This document shows, piece by piece, positions 33,610 to 41,655 of a stretch of DNA of 64,000 nt. Position numbers and translations under genes: made by a program. The stretch lies in assembly GCF_002906575.1 (NCBI RefSeq), contig NZ_CP026309.1, positions 2,914,001-2,978,000 on the forward strand, written 5' to 3'. The notes below the pieces were generated by a model that saw only the letters and a program-made list of their open reading frames with translations, was not told the origin of the DNA and searched no databases. Each line of letters opens with the position of its first letter. Position 1 is the first letter of the stretch. Source of the stretch: Salinigranum rubrum. Its GTDB lineage: Archaea; Halobacteriota; Halobacteria; Halobacteriales; Haloferacaceae.

Positions 33610-34104
33610 TCACGCCCGGCACGAGAAGTCGTCCGGGTCCAGTCGGGACGAAGTGGGGTACTCCGCCGCGCGGCCGTCCCAGACTGTCGCGCGCGACTCG
33701 GCCGTCGACGCGTCCTCGCTCGCCAGCCGCGCCGTCGACGCGTCCGCCCAGTAGTCGCAGGCCTCGACGAGCGCGAGACATCGCCGGTACTGTCGCTGAC
33801 TCCGGTCGTGGAGGGCTGGACACGACCCCGAGGTCGCCTCCCGGGCGGCGTCGAACTCGCGGGCGGCCGCGTCGAAGCCGTCACGCGCCGCGGCGTACCG
33901 CTCCGCCGCGACGTCCCAGCGCTCGGCCCCGTAGCGGTCGCGCGCGGTCGACCGCGTCGAGTCGGCGCGTCCGAAGGCGTCGACACCGCGGTTGAACGTC
34001 TCGGCGGCGGGTCTGAACTCCCGCGTGTCCTCGCCCGTGAGCGACGAGAGACAGCCCGAGAGGCCGACGGCGACCGTCGAACAGAGCAGGGTTCGTCTGT
34101 CCAT
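33610..34104 (-). CDS. Tat-exported lipoprotein, helical, unknown function
   Basis: 164 residues. The N-terminus MDRRTLLCSTVAVGLSGCLSS has twin arginines and a lipobox with Cys at residue 18, typical of haloarchaeal lipoproteins. The mature part is helical and Ala/Arg/Asp rich (AERYAAARDGFDAAAREFDAAREA), with two later Cys (GSCPALHDR; LALVEACDYW) that could form a disulfide. No family is recognised. The start at 34104 is chosen over an in-frame ATG at 34116 because it fits the signal peptide. Confidence 0.75.
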   Translation of the reverse strand: MDRRTLLCSTVAVGLSGCLSSLTGEDTREFRPAAETFNRGVDAFGRADSTRSTARDRYGAERWDVAAERYAAARDGFDAAAREFDAAREATSGSCPALHDRSQRQYRRCLALVEACDYWADASTARLASEDASTAESRATVWDGRAAEYPTSSRLDPDDFSCRA

Positions 34105-34165
34105 AGCGACAGTCACGCCGAGCGAGCCGATGAATCTTCGTTCTCCCGACCGCTCGGCGAACGGG

Positions 34166-35470
34166 TCACACGACGCCGTCCGCGGCCAGCTCGGCGATGC
34201 GCTCGTCGGAGTACCCCAGCGACCGGAGTACGGTCTCGGTGTCGCCGCCGAGTTCCGGGGGCGACGCGCTCTCGCGTCGGTCGAACGCCGTCGACCGAAC
34301 CGGATAGCGCGGGACGTCGACCCGGGCCCGAGCGCCTTCGACGGATTCGACCTTCGTCAGGGCGTCGGTGGCGACGAGGTGTGGGTCGGCGGCCACGGCC
34401 CGGACGTCGTTGACGGGGGCCACCGGGACGCCGGCCTCGCGGAGGCGTTCGAGAACCTCCGACCGCGAGAACGACCGGAGCGCCTCTTCCAACTCGGCGT
34501 TGAGCGCGTGCTTGTGTTCGAGTCGCCTCTCGCGGGTGGCGTACTCCTCGCGGTCGTCGAGCGTGAGGTCGAGCGCGTCACAGAGCGCCTCCCACTGTCG
34601 CTGTGAGGACGGTCCGATGAACACCCAGTTCTCGTCTCGACTCGTCCGCTCGTCCCTCGATTTCCCGGATTCAGTAGCGGTCGGGTTCTCGTCCCTCGCC
34701 GTCCGGAAGACGTCGTAGGGCGCCCAGTTCGAGTGGCCCGCGCCGAGGGGTTCGGGGTCGGCGTCGTACGCCTGGACGTACGCGAGCCAGTAGCCCATCA
34801 GGGCCACGGTGGACTCGAACAGCGGGGCCGACACCTTCTGTCCCTCGCCCGTGCGCTCGCGCTGGCGGAGCGCGGCGACGACGGAGAGCGCGCCGTACAG
34901 CGCCGCGGCCATGTCGGCGATGCTGGTCCCACACCGCGCGGGCGGGTGGTCGGGGTAGCCCGTGACGCTCATCAGCCCCGACAGCGCCTCCGCGACCGGG
35001 TCGAGCGCCGGGTAGTCCGAGTAGGGACCGTCGTTGAACCCCTTGACCGCGCAGTAGACGAGTCGTGGATTGACCTCGCGGAGGTCGTCGTAGCCGACGC
35101 CGAGACGCTCTGTCGTCCCCGGTCCGTAGTTCTCGACGAGGACGTCGGCCTCACGAACGAGGTCGAGGAACACCTCTCGTCCCCCCTCGGCTTTGAGGTC
35201 GAGCGTGACGCTCACCTTGTCGCGGTTGACGTAGTTGAACGAGGCGTTGCCGAGCGGGCTCGAATCGCGGGTGACGTCGCCGCCGTCCGGGTGTTCGACC
35301 TTCACGACCGTCGCGCCGAGGTCCGCGAGGAGGAGCGAACAGAACGGACCGGCGACGATGTGGCCGAGTTCGACGACGACCGTGTCCGCGAGCGGGCGGT
35401 CGCTCCCGTCGTCGCCGAGCGGGTCGCGTCCGTCCCGTGACGCGTCGGTGTCTCGTGTCGCGTCGGTCAT
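34166..35470 (-). CDS. Class III CoA-transferase (CaiB/BaiF family)
   Basis: 434 residues. The N-terminal Rossmann-like region (LADTVVVELGHIVAGPFCSLLLADLGATVVKVE) and DVLVENYGPGTTERLGVGYDDL are family hallmarks; the catalytic Asp is in GTSIADMAAALYGAL. It would transfer CoA between carboxylic acids (oxalate, carnitine, succinate or similar). Its ATG overlaps the stop of the upstream ABC ATPase gene, so it ends the importer operon and may activate the imported compound. An unusual 19-residue segment (DENPTATESGKSRDERTSR) near residues 259-278 looks like an insertion and is described separately. Confidence 0.9.
   Translation of the reverse strand: MTDATRDTDASRDGRDPLGDDGSDRPLADTVVVELGHIVAGPFCSLLLADLGATVVKVEHPDGGDVTRDSSPLGNASFNYVNRDKVSVTLDLKAEGGREVFLDLVREADVLVENYGPGTTERLGVGYDDLREVNPRLVYCAVKGFNDGPYSDYPALDPVAEALSGLMSVTGYPDHPPARCGTSIADMAAALYGALSVVAALRQRERTGEGQKVSAPLFESTVALMGYWLAYVQAYDADPEPLGAGHSNWAPYDVFRTARDENPTATESGKSRDERTSRDENWVFIGPSSQRQWEALCDALDLTLDDREEYATRERRLEHKHALNAELEEALRSFSRSEVLERLREAGVPVAPVNDVRAVAADPHLVATDALTKVESVEGARARVDVPRYPVRSTAFDRRESASPPELGGDTETVLRSLGYSDERIAELAADGVV
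34628..34693. repeat. 57-bp in-frame insertion with 9-bp direct repeats inside the CoA-transferase gene
   Basis: GTTCTCGTC (34628-34636) recurs at 34685-34693, exactly 57 bp apart, which equals 19 codons. The segment encodes DEN-PTATESGKSRDERTSR-DEN. Its codons are unlike its surroundings (GCT, ACT, GAA, AAA, AGG, AGT and CGA close together, many ending in A or T). A target-site-like flank, in-frame length and atypical composition suggest a small inserted element tolerated in a surface loop. Confidence 0.6.
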
Positions 35471-36642
35471 TGCTCGGGCGAGGAGGGCTGGCCGTCGGTC
35501 ACGAGGTCGGCACCGAACAGGAGCGTCTCGCCGTCGGGGCCGAACACGAACACGTCGGTCCGGTCGAAGCCGGCCCGGAAGGTCTCGCCGGGCGCGAACC
35601 GTTCGACGGCGTGTGAGTCGGTCACCACGTCGAGGCGGTCACCCTCGGCGGTCCGCCCGTGGATGACGGCCTCGGTGCCGAGGGGTTCGACGACCTCGAC
35701 TTCGACGTCGAGGCTGTACGCGCCCCCGTCGGGATGGATGTACTGGGGTCGGATGCCGAGCGTGACCCGCTCGCCGACGTGCGCGGAGAGCGCGTCACCG
35801 ACCGGGAGACGGAAGCCGTGGCCGACGACGACGCACTCGCCGTCGGTGCCCGACGTACCGGCGGCGTCGGGGGCGTCGGAGGTGCGTTCGACGGTGCAGG
35901 CGAGCGTGTTGGTCGCGGGGGTGCCGATGAAGCTCGCGACGTACGAGGAGGAGGGACGGTCGAACAGCGTCATCGGCGGGTCGAACTGCGCGAGGTGGCC
36001 GTCTTCGAGGAGGACGACGTAGTCGCTCATCGTCATCGCCTCCGTCTGGTCGTGCGTGACGTAGACGACGGTGGCGTCCATCTCCTGGTGGAGTCGCTGG
36101 ACTTCCACTCGGAGTTCGGCCTTCAGCTTCGCGTCGAGGTCCGACATCGGTTCGTCCAAGAGGAGGACGTCGGGGTCCTGAACGAACGCGCCGCCGAGGG
36201 CGACGCGCTGTTGCTGCCCTCCCGACAGTTCGGCGGGCATCTTGTCGAGTTGGTCCGTGATGCGGAGCGTCTCCGCGGCCTCCTCGATTCGTTCGTTTCG
36301 GTCGGCCCTGTCGACGCCGTGTATCTTCAGGCCGTAGCCGATGTTCTCGCGGACGCTCATGTGGGGGTACAGGGCGATGCTCTGGAACACCATCGCCACG
36401 TTGCGCCGCTGGGGCGGGAGGTCGGTGACGTCGGTGTCGCCGAACCGAATCGTCCCGCTCGTCGGCGTTTCGAGCCCCGCGATCATTCGAAGCGTGGTCG
36501 TCTTCCCACAGCCGGAGGGGCCGACGAACGTCGCGAAGGAGCCTTCGGGTATCTCCAGCGAGACGTCGTCGACGGCGACGTGGGTGGTCGAACCGGTGCG
36601 AAACTCCTTGGTGACGTTGTCGAGGTGGATAGCGCGTGCCAT
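35467..36642 (-). CDS. ABC transporter ATP-binding protein, MalK/UgpC type
   Basis: 391 residues. Walker A GPSGCGKTTTLR, Q-loop region VFQSIALYPHMSV, signature LSGGQQQRVALGGA, Walker B VLLLDEPMSDLD and switch VTHDQTEAMTM are intact. A C-terminal TOBE/OB regulatory domain (about residues 240-380, GIRPQYIHPDGG, FAPGETFRAGFDRTDVFVF) is typical of carbohydrate importer ATPases. It powers import by the permeases encoded next to it. It starts three codons after the MalG-type permease stop, and its end overlaps the CoA-transferase start. Confidence 0.95.
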   Translation of the reverse strand: MARAIHLDNVTKEFRTGSTTHVAVDDVSLEIPEGSFATFVGPSGCGKTTTLRMIAGLETPTSGTIRFGDTDVTDLPPQRRNVAMVFQSIALYPHMSVRENIGYGLKIHGVDRADRNERIEEAAETLRITDQLDKMPAELSGGQQQRVALGGAFVQDPDVLLLDEPMSDLDAKLKAELRVEVQRLHQEMDATVVYVTHDQTEAMTMSDYVVLLEDGHLAQFDPPMTLFDRPSSSYVASFIGTPATNTLACTVERTSDAPDAAGTSGTDGECVVVGHGFRLPVGDALSAHVGERVTLGIRPQYIHPDGGAYSLDVEVEVVEPLGTEAVIHGRTAEGDRLDVVTDSHAVERFAPGETFRAGFDRTDVFVFGPDGETLLFGADLVTDGQPSSPEQ

Positions 36643-36645
36643 GTG

Positions 36646-37554
36646 TTATTCGAGGCCTCCGACGCTGAACCCCTGGAGCAGGTAGTTCTGGAGGAACAGC
36701 GCGATGAGAAACGGCGGGATAGAGATGAGGAGTGAGACGGCCATCGTCTCGGCCCAGCCGATGCTCACCCGGTCGAGAAAGAGGCTGGCACCGACCGTGA
36801 TGGTGTACTTCTCGTCCTGGGAGAGGACGACGCGGGCCATGGTGAAGTCGTTCCAGGCGACGGCGAACGCGAAGATGGCGGCGGAGATGTAGCCGGGCCG
36901 GGCGACGGGGAGGACGACGTCCCACACCGTCCGCCAGCGACTCGCGCCGCGGACCCACGCCGACTCCTCCAGCGCGATGGGGACCGTCTGGAAGTACTGC
37001 CACATCAGCCAGATGGTGAAGGGCGCGGAGACGGCCGACAGCGCGAGCGTCAGCGCGAAGAGGTTGTTGAGCAGGCCGAGCGAGAAGAACACCACGTAGA
37101 GGGGGATGGCGAGGACGATGGGGCTGAACATGTAGGTGAAGAGCACCGCGCGGGCGGCGATGCCCTTCCCGCGGAAGTCGAACCGGGTGAGACCGTAGCC
37201 GGCGGTGACCGCGATGGCCGTCGACAGGAGCGTCGACCCGCCCGTGACGAGCAGGCTGTTCCGGAAGTACGTGGCCGTCAGCGTCGTGTCGAAGAGCACC
37301 CGGAAGTTCCGGAGCGTCACCTCGCTGGGGAGGAGGTTGACGTTGCCGCCGGCGAACGTCGTCGCGGGCGACTGGAAGGCGATGACGACCATGACGTAGA
37401 CGGGGATGGTAACGAACGTCGCGACCACGAGCGCGACGACGTAGAGGAAGACCCGTCTGAGCCGACGCTGGGTGCGGTGCGAGAGCAGGTGGTCGCCGCC
37501 GACGTCGCCTCGTGCGACGTCGGCAGTCGCGGCACGTTCGGTGTCGGAGGCCAT
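36646..37554 (-). CDS. ABC transporter permease, MalG type
   Basis: 302 residues with six membrane helices (VFLYVVALVVATFVTIPVYVMVVIAF first). The EAA loop that contacts the ATPase is visible as IALEESAWVRGASRWRTVWDVVLPVARPG. It is the inner of two permeases of a carbohydrate-uptake-1 family importer. Its ATG overlaps the MalF-type stop by one base (TGATG), so translation is coupled. Confidence 0.93.
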   Translation of the reverse strand: MASDTERAATADVARGDVGGDHLLSHRTQRRLRRVFLYVVALVVATFVTIPVYVMVVIAFQSPATTFAGGNVNLLPSEVTLRNFRVLFDTTLTATYFRNSLLVTGGSTLLSTAIAVTAGYGLTRFDFRGKGIAARAVLFTYMFSPIVLAIPLYVVFFSLGLLNNLFALTLALSAVSAPFTIWLMWQYFQTVPIALEESAWVRGASRWRTVWDVVLPVARPGYISAAIFAFAVAWNDFTMARVVLSQDEKYTITVGASLFLDRVSIGWAETMAVSLLISIPPFLIALFLQNYLLQGFSVGGLE

Positions 37555-38477
37555 CAGCCGGTCACCTCCTCGGCGGGCGTGAAGACGGTGAAGTAGACCA
37601 CGGCCACGGCAGCGAGGAAGAAGAACATCACGCCGGCCAGCGCGGTGGCCTGCCCGAACGCGACCTGTTCGAACGCGATTTCGAAGACGCGAATCGGGAG
37701 GGTCGTCGTCGCGTCGAGCGGCCCGCCTCGCGTGGAGAGGTAGATGATATCGAACTTGTTGAACATCCAGATGCCGCGGACGAGGAGGATGATGAGAATC
37801 GCTCCCCGAAGGTGCGGGAAGGTGATGTCGCGGAACGCCTGCCACGACGACGCCCCTTCGACGCGAGCGCGCTCGTAGAGGTCCGGGTCGATGGACTGCA
37901 GGCGCGCGAGGAGGATGAAGAAGGCGAAGGAGGCGAACTTCCAGACGCTCGTTATCACCACCGCGGGCATCGCCCACGTCAGCGTCGAGAAGAAGGCGAT
38001 GGGCTCCTCGAAGAGCCCCCAGTCGACGAGGTACTGGTTGAGGATGCCGATGTTCGGGTCGAGGACGAACTTCCAGAGGAAGATGACCACGAGCGTCGGC
38101 AGCAGATAGGGAAAGATCATCAGCGTGCGGAGCGCCACGCCGCCTCTGATGCGCTGGTTGATGGCGAGCGCGAGGCCGAGCCCGAGGAGGAGGCTCAGGA
38201 CCGTCGTCGAGACGGCGTAGACGATGCTGTTGGTGAAGGCGTTGACGAAGCCGTCGTCCGTGACGACGGCGACGTAGTTACCGAAGCCGACGAACTGCGG
38301 GTTCCGGACGGGCGCCTCGAAGAGGCTCATCCCCAGCGCGTACAGGATGGGGACGACCCAGACGACGAGGAAGAAGGCGGCGAGCGGAACCAAGCAGACG
38401 GCGAGGAGGAGCGTGGTGCTGTCGACCCGCTCGGTGAGTGACCGCGCTCCCCCCGTCCGCTCACGAGTCGTACTCAT
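37554..38477 (-). CDS. ABC transporter permease, MalF type
   Basis: 307 residues, six membrane helices starting TTLLLAVCLVPLAAFFLVVWVV. The EAA loop reads DPDLYERARVEGASSWQAFRDITFPHLRG. The segment GFGNYVAVVTDDGFVNAFTNSIVYAV matches MalF/UgpA-type subunits. It begins in the last bases of the spacing after the binding-protein gene (stop at 38478), so all five genes of this operon are adjacent or overlapping. Confidence 0.93.
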   Translation of the reverse strand: MSTTRERTGGARSLTERVDSTTLLLAVCLVPLAAFFLVVWVVPILYALGMSLFEAPVRNPQFVGFGNYVAVVTDDGFVNAFTNSIVYAVSTTVLSLLLGLGLALAINQRIRGGVALRTLMIFPYLLPTLVVIFLWKFVLDPNIGILNQYLVDWGLFEEPIAFFSTLTWAMPAVVITSVWKFASFAFFILLARLQSIDPDLYERARVEGASSWQAFRDITFPHLRGAILIILLVRGIWMFNKFDIIYLSTRGGPLDATTTLPIRVFEIAFEQVAFGQATALAGVMFFFLAAVAVVYFTVFTPAEEVTG

Positions 38478-39869
38478 CTACAGGCCACGGAGCGTCTCGG
38501 CGAGGAAGTCGACCGTCTCCTCCGGCGAGAGGCCGCCGACGAGGAGTTGGTCGGCGGCCTGTCCGAACGCCTGATTGCCGTACGCCTTGGCGGCCGTGAG
38601 GTTCGGCGCGCCGTCGTCGCCCGTCGCCAGGACGGAGGTGAAGACGTCCCAGTTGTTCCGGACGAGTTCGAGCACATCGGGGAACTCGTTCAGCGTCTCG
38701 TTCTCCTGCATGGGTGTCGCGTCGAGTTGCTCTCTCGACGGCGGGAACTGGAACAGCGGGGCAGAGAGGATGAAGTCGAAGAACTTGTCGGATTCGGAGA
38801 AGAACGTGACGAACTCGCGGGCGCCTTCGGTGTTGTCCCCGTCGCTGCGGACGAGGTGACCCTCCATGTACGCCCACCACTTGTCCTGTGCCTTCCCCTG
38901 GGGGACGGGGAACGGCATCGGGCTGAAGTTCTGGACGAGGTCCGGACGGTTGCTCTGCATGGTGAGGATGGGAAGCCCGCCGACGCTGACGCCGGCGGCG
39001 GCGTTCTCCTGCTGGAGCGCGCCGATGGCGTCGCCCCACTCCCAGCCGCTGCCGTTCGGGGAGTACTGCGCCATGTCCTGGACCCACTGGAACGTCTCGA
39101 CGGCGAGTTCTCGATTCGAGCCCTGGTCGACCGTGACCTGGATGTCGTCGGTCGGCCCCGCGTAGATGTCGACGTCGTTCTGCCAGAGGTACTGCGTCAT
39201 CTGGGTGTCGGCGTTGTTCGTCTGGCCCGACTGGACGATGTACCCCTCCATGTCGGTGTTCTCGGAGACCCGCTGGGCCTCTTCGAGCCACGCCGACCAC
39301 GTGGTCGGGTTCTCCTCGTAGATGTCGTTGCGGTACCAGCCCATCAGCGGTTCGACGATGGCCGGCGCGAAGTACGACTCGCCGCCGACGTTGACCGGGT
39401 CGGGGAGGCTGTTCGCCGACACCGCCTCCGACACCGGGGCGAGCACGCCCTCCTGCTGGAAGCGGAAGGCGTCGGTCGAGGTGTCGAAGAAGAGGTCCGG
39501 GGGGTTGCCCGCCGCGACCATCTTCTGCATCTCCTGGTCCGTCGACGTCCCCTTCGAGGTGAACGTGACCTCGACGGTGTACTCCGAGTTCGACTCGAAC
39601 TCCGCGATGATCTCGTCGAGAATCGGCTTCGAATCTCCCCTGTCGGAGAGGTAGCGGATGGTCCCACCCGACCCGGAGCCTCCCGTCGACGCGCCGCCGC
39701 TGGACTCGGAGTCGCCGCCGCTGTCACCACCGCCGTCACCACCCGACTCCGTACTCCCGCTCCCGCCGCCACTGCCCCCGGACCCGCCGGCACACCCTGC
39801 CAGTCCCGCGATGCCTGTCGCTCCCGCCGCCTTGATGAACCGTCGCCGCTGTAGTCGTCGCTCAGTCAT
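38478..39869 (-). CDS. Extracellular solute-binding lipoprotein of an ABC importer
   Basis: 463 residues. A Tat signal with lipobox (RRRFIKAAGATGIAGLAGC) is followed by a Gly/Ser linker (about 45 residues) and a solute-binding family 1 domain: IRYLSDRGDSKPILDEIIAEF, AAGNPPDLFFDTSTDAFRFQ and GSGWEWGDAIGALQQENAA. It captures a sugar, glycerol-phosphate-like or related solute at the cell surface. It is first in the operon; upstream a 10-bp palindrome TCTCATGAGA (39881-39890) sits 12-21 nt before the ATG and could be an operator. The substrate is unresolved. Confidence 0.93.
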   Translation of the reverse strand: MTERRLQRRRFIKAAGATGIAGLAGCAGGSGGSGGGSGSTESGGDGGGDSGGDSESSGGASTGGSGSGGTIRYLSDRGDSKPILDEIIAEFESNSEYTVEVTFTSKGTSTDQEMQKMVAAGNPPDLFFDTSTDAFRFQQEGVLAPVSEAVSANSLPDPVNVGGESYFAPAIVEPLMGWYRNDIYEENPTTWSAWLEEAQRVSENTDMEGYIVQSGQTNNADTQMTQYLWQNDVDIYAGPTDDIQVTVDQGSNRELAVETFQWVQDMAQYSPNGSGWEWGDAIGALQQENAAAGVSVGGLPILTMQSNRPDLVQNFSPMPFPVPQGKAQDKWWAYMEGHLVRSDGDNTEGAREFVTFFSESDKFFDFILSAPLFQFPPSREQLDATPMQENETLNEFPDVLELVRNNWDVFTSVLATGDDGAPNLTAAKAYGNQAFGQAADQLLVGGLSPEETVDFLAETLRGL

Positions 39870-40014
39870 ATGTGAACTAATCTCATGAGAGGTGTGATAA
39901 GTGTACTCGTCACCTGGAGGGTCATTATATCCGATCAGCGGGGGACGGAGGCGGTGCGTGGCGGATGTCGGTCGAACCAGCCCATTTTTTACACTTCGTC
40001 TGACACACCTGGGT

Positions 40015-40935
40015 ATGAACGGCAAGACGGTTCTGGTCACGGGGGGCGCCGGGTTCATCGGGTCGAACCTCGCGAACAGCCTCGCGGCGGAGAACGAGGT
40101 CATCGCGGTCGACGACGAGTACCTCGGCACCCCGGAGAACCTGTCCGACGAGGTCGAGTACGTCGGCAAGAGCGTCCTCGACGAGGACCTCCCGACCGAG
40201 GGCGTCGACGCGGTGTTCCACCTCGCGGCGCTGTCCTCCTACGCGATGCACGAGGAGAACCCCCAGAAAGGCGTCCGGGTGAACATCGAGGGGTTCGTCA
40301 ACACGGTCGTCCAGGCGCGCGACGACGGCTGCGACACCGTGGTGTACGCGTCGACCTCCTCCATCTACGGCAACCGGACCGAGCCCTCCCCGGAGGACAT
40401 GGCGGTGGAGACGCGGACGGGTTACGAGGCGTCGAAGATGGGACGCGAGCGGTACGGCGAGTACTTCTCACACCACTACGACATGACGATGGCGGGCATG
40501 CGCTTCTTCTCGGTGTACCAGGGCTACGGCGGCAACGAGGAGCACAAGGGCGAGTACGCGAACATCCTCGCGCAGTTCGCCGACGACATCGCCAGCGGTC
40601 GCTCCCCGAAGATATACGGCGACGGCACCCAGACCCGCGACTTCACCCACGTCGACGACATCGTCCGGGGCCTCGTCGCCGCCGCGGAGCACGAACTCGA
40701 CGGCGTCTACAACCTCGGGACGGGCGAGAGCTACGACTTCAACACGGTCGTGGAACTGCTGAACGAGGAGTTGGGAACCGACGTCGAACCGACCTACGTC
40801 GAGAACCCCATCCCGGAGTACGTCTACGTCCACGACACGATGGCGGACATCTCGAAGATGAACGAGGCGACCGGCTGGGAGCCGCAGATATCGTTCCGCG
40901 AGGGGCTCCGAAGCATCTGCGAACAGTACACCTGA
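40015..40935 (+). CDS. NAD-dependent epimerase/dehydratase (UDP-glucose 4-epimerase-like)
   Basis: 306 residues of the extended SDR family. NAD motif VTGGAGFIGSNLANSL, then HLAALSSYAMHEENPQKGVRVN, the serine segment YASTSSIYGNR, catalytic Tyr/Lys in GYEASKMGRERYGEYF, and FFSVYQGYGGNEEHKGEYANIL match nucleotide-sugar epimerases used for glycan and S-layer glycosylation. The exact sugar is not certain. A promoter-like ATTTTTTACAC lies about 25-35 nt upstream. It is divergent from the ABC importer operon. Confidence 0.9.
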   Translation: MNGKTVLVTGGAGFIGSNLANSLAAENEVIAVDDEYLGTPENLSDEVEYVGKSVLDEDLPTEGVDAVFHLAALSSYAMHEENPQKGVRVNIEGFVNTVVQARDDGCDTVVYASTSSIYGNRTEPSPEDMAVETRTGYEASKMGRERYGEYFSHHYDMTMAGMRFFSVYQGYGGNEEHKGEYANILAQFADDIASGRSPKIYGDGTQTRDFTHVDDIVRGLVAAAEHELDGVYNLGTGESYDFNTVVELLNEELGTDVEPTYVENPIPEYVYVHDTMADISKMNEATGWEPQISFREGLRSICEQYT

Positions 40936-40989
40936 CCACGCTCCCCTCACGACTCCCGAGTTCTCCGTCGGCCCGACGCGTGCGCGTCG

Positions 40990-41655
40990 CTACGAGAGTC
41001 GGACGACGCGGTCGGCACCGGCGACGAGCGTCGCCAGCGCGACACGCTCCTGCCGGGAGACGGGGTCGTCGACACCGAGTTCGTCGCTCTCGAACGCGTT
41101 GAGGACGGCGGCGCGAGCGCGGCCACAGTACGCGAGGAGGCGGTCGGCGTCGCCCGCCGGATGCTGACACGCGATGGTGACGTCGTTCACGAACACCGCT
41201 CGCGGGTCGGTCGGCGCGCGTTCGAGCAGTCGGGCGGCACCCGCCGCGTTCTCGGCGGCGAGGGCGACGGCGGCGTCCTCGGTCGGACCCGCAGCACGCG
41301 GGGCGTGCGCGTCGAGGACGCCGTACCAGAGGCCGTTCGGTCGACCGACCGTCGTCCGGTCGTCCCGGTCGTTCCCCCCGACCGCTTCCACCGGAGAGTC
41401 GGCGTCGCCGAGCAGGTCGGTGACCCGGTCGAGTCGGCCGCCGAGGAGCGTCCCCTCCCGGAGGAGTTCCGGCGCGAAGTCGAACACGACGACGCCCTCG
41501 GTCCCGTGGGCGTCGACCCACCGCTCCAGCGCCTGCGCGGTCAGCGTCGTCTTGCCGACGTTCGACGGCCCGAGGACGAGCGTCGTCCCGACGAGCGGAA
41601 CCGAGTCCGACTCGTCGGCGACCGCATCGGTCGCGCCGTTCTCGTCGTCGCTCAT
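40990..41655 (-). CDS. P-loop NTPase of unknown function
   Basis: 221 residues. A Walker A loop LVLGPSNVGKTTLTAQAL and Walker B-like VVVFDFAPEL are visible; later AVFVNDVTIACQHPAGDADRLLAYCGRARAAVLNAF suggests a second acidic strand. No known family is recognised. Its ATG at 41655 abuts the stop of the Nramp-like transporter gene (41656), with no space, so the two form a unit. Its proximity to the thiamine island suggests a link to that transporter, but this is inference. Confidence 0.8.
   Translation of the reverse strand: MSDDENGATDAVADESDSVPLVGTTLVLGPSNVGKTTLTAQALERWVDAHGTEGVVVFDFAPELLREGTLLGGRLDRVTDLLGDADSPVEAVGGNDRDDRTTVGRPNGLWYGVLDAHAPRAAGPTEDAAVALAAENAAGAARLLERAPTDPRAVFVNDVTIACQHPAGDADRLLAYCGRARAAVLNAFESDELGVDDPVSRQERVALATLVAGADRVVRLS

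Noticed and set aside
38478-40169. N-terminal extension of the solute-binding protein to 40169
   Set aside because: The extension lacks similarity, and the Tat lipoprotein signal begins at the ATG at 39869.
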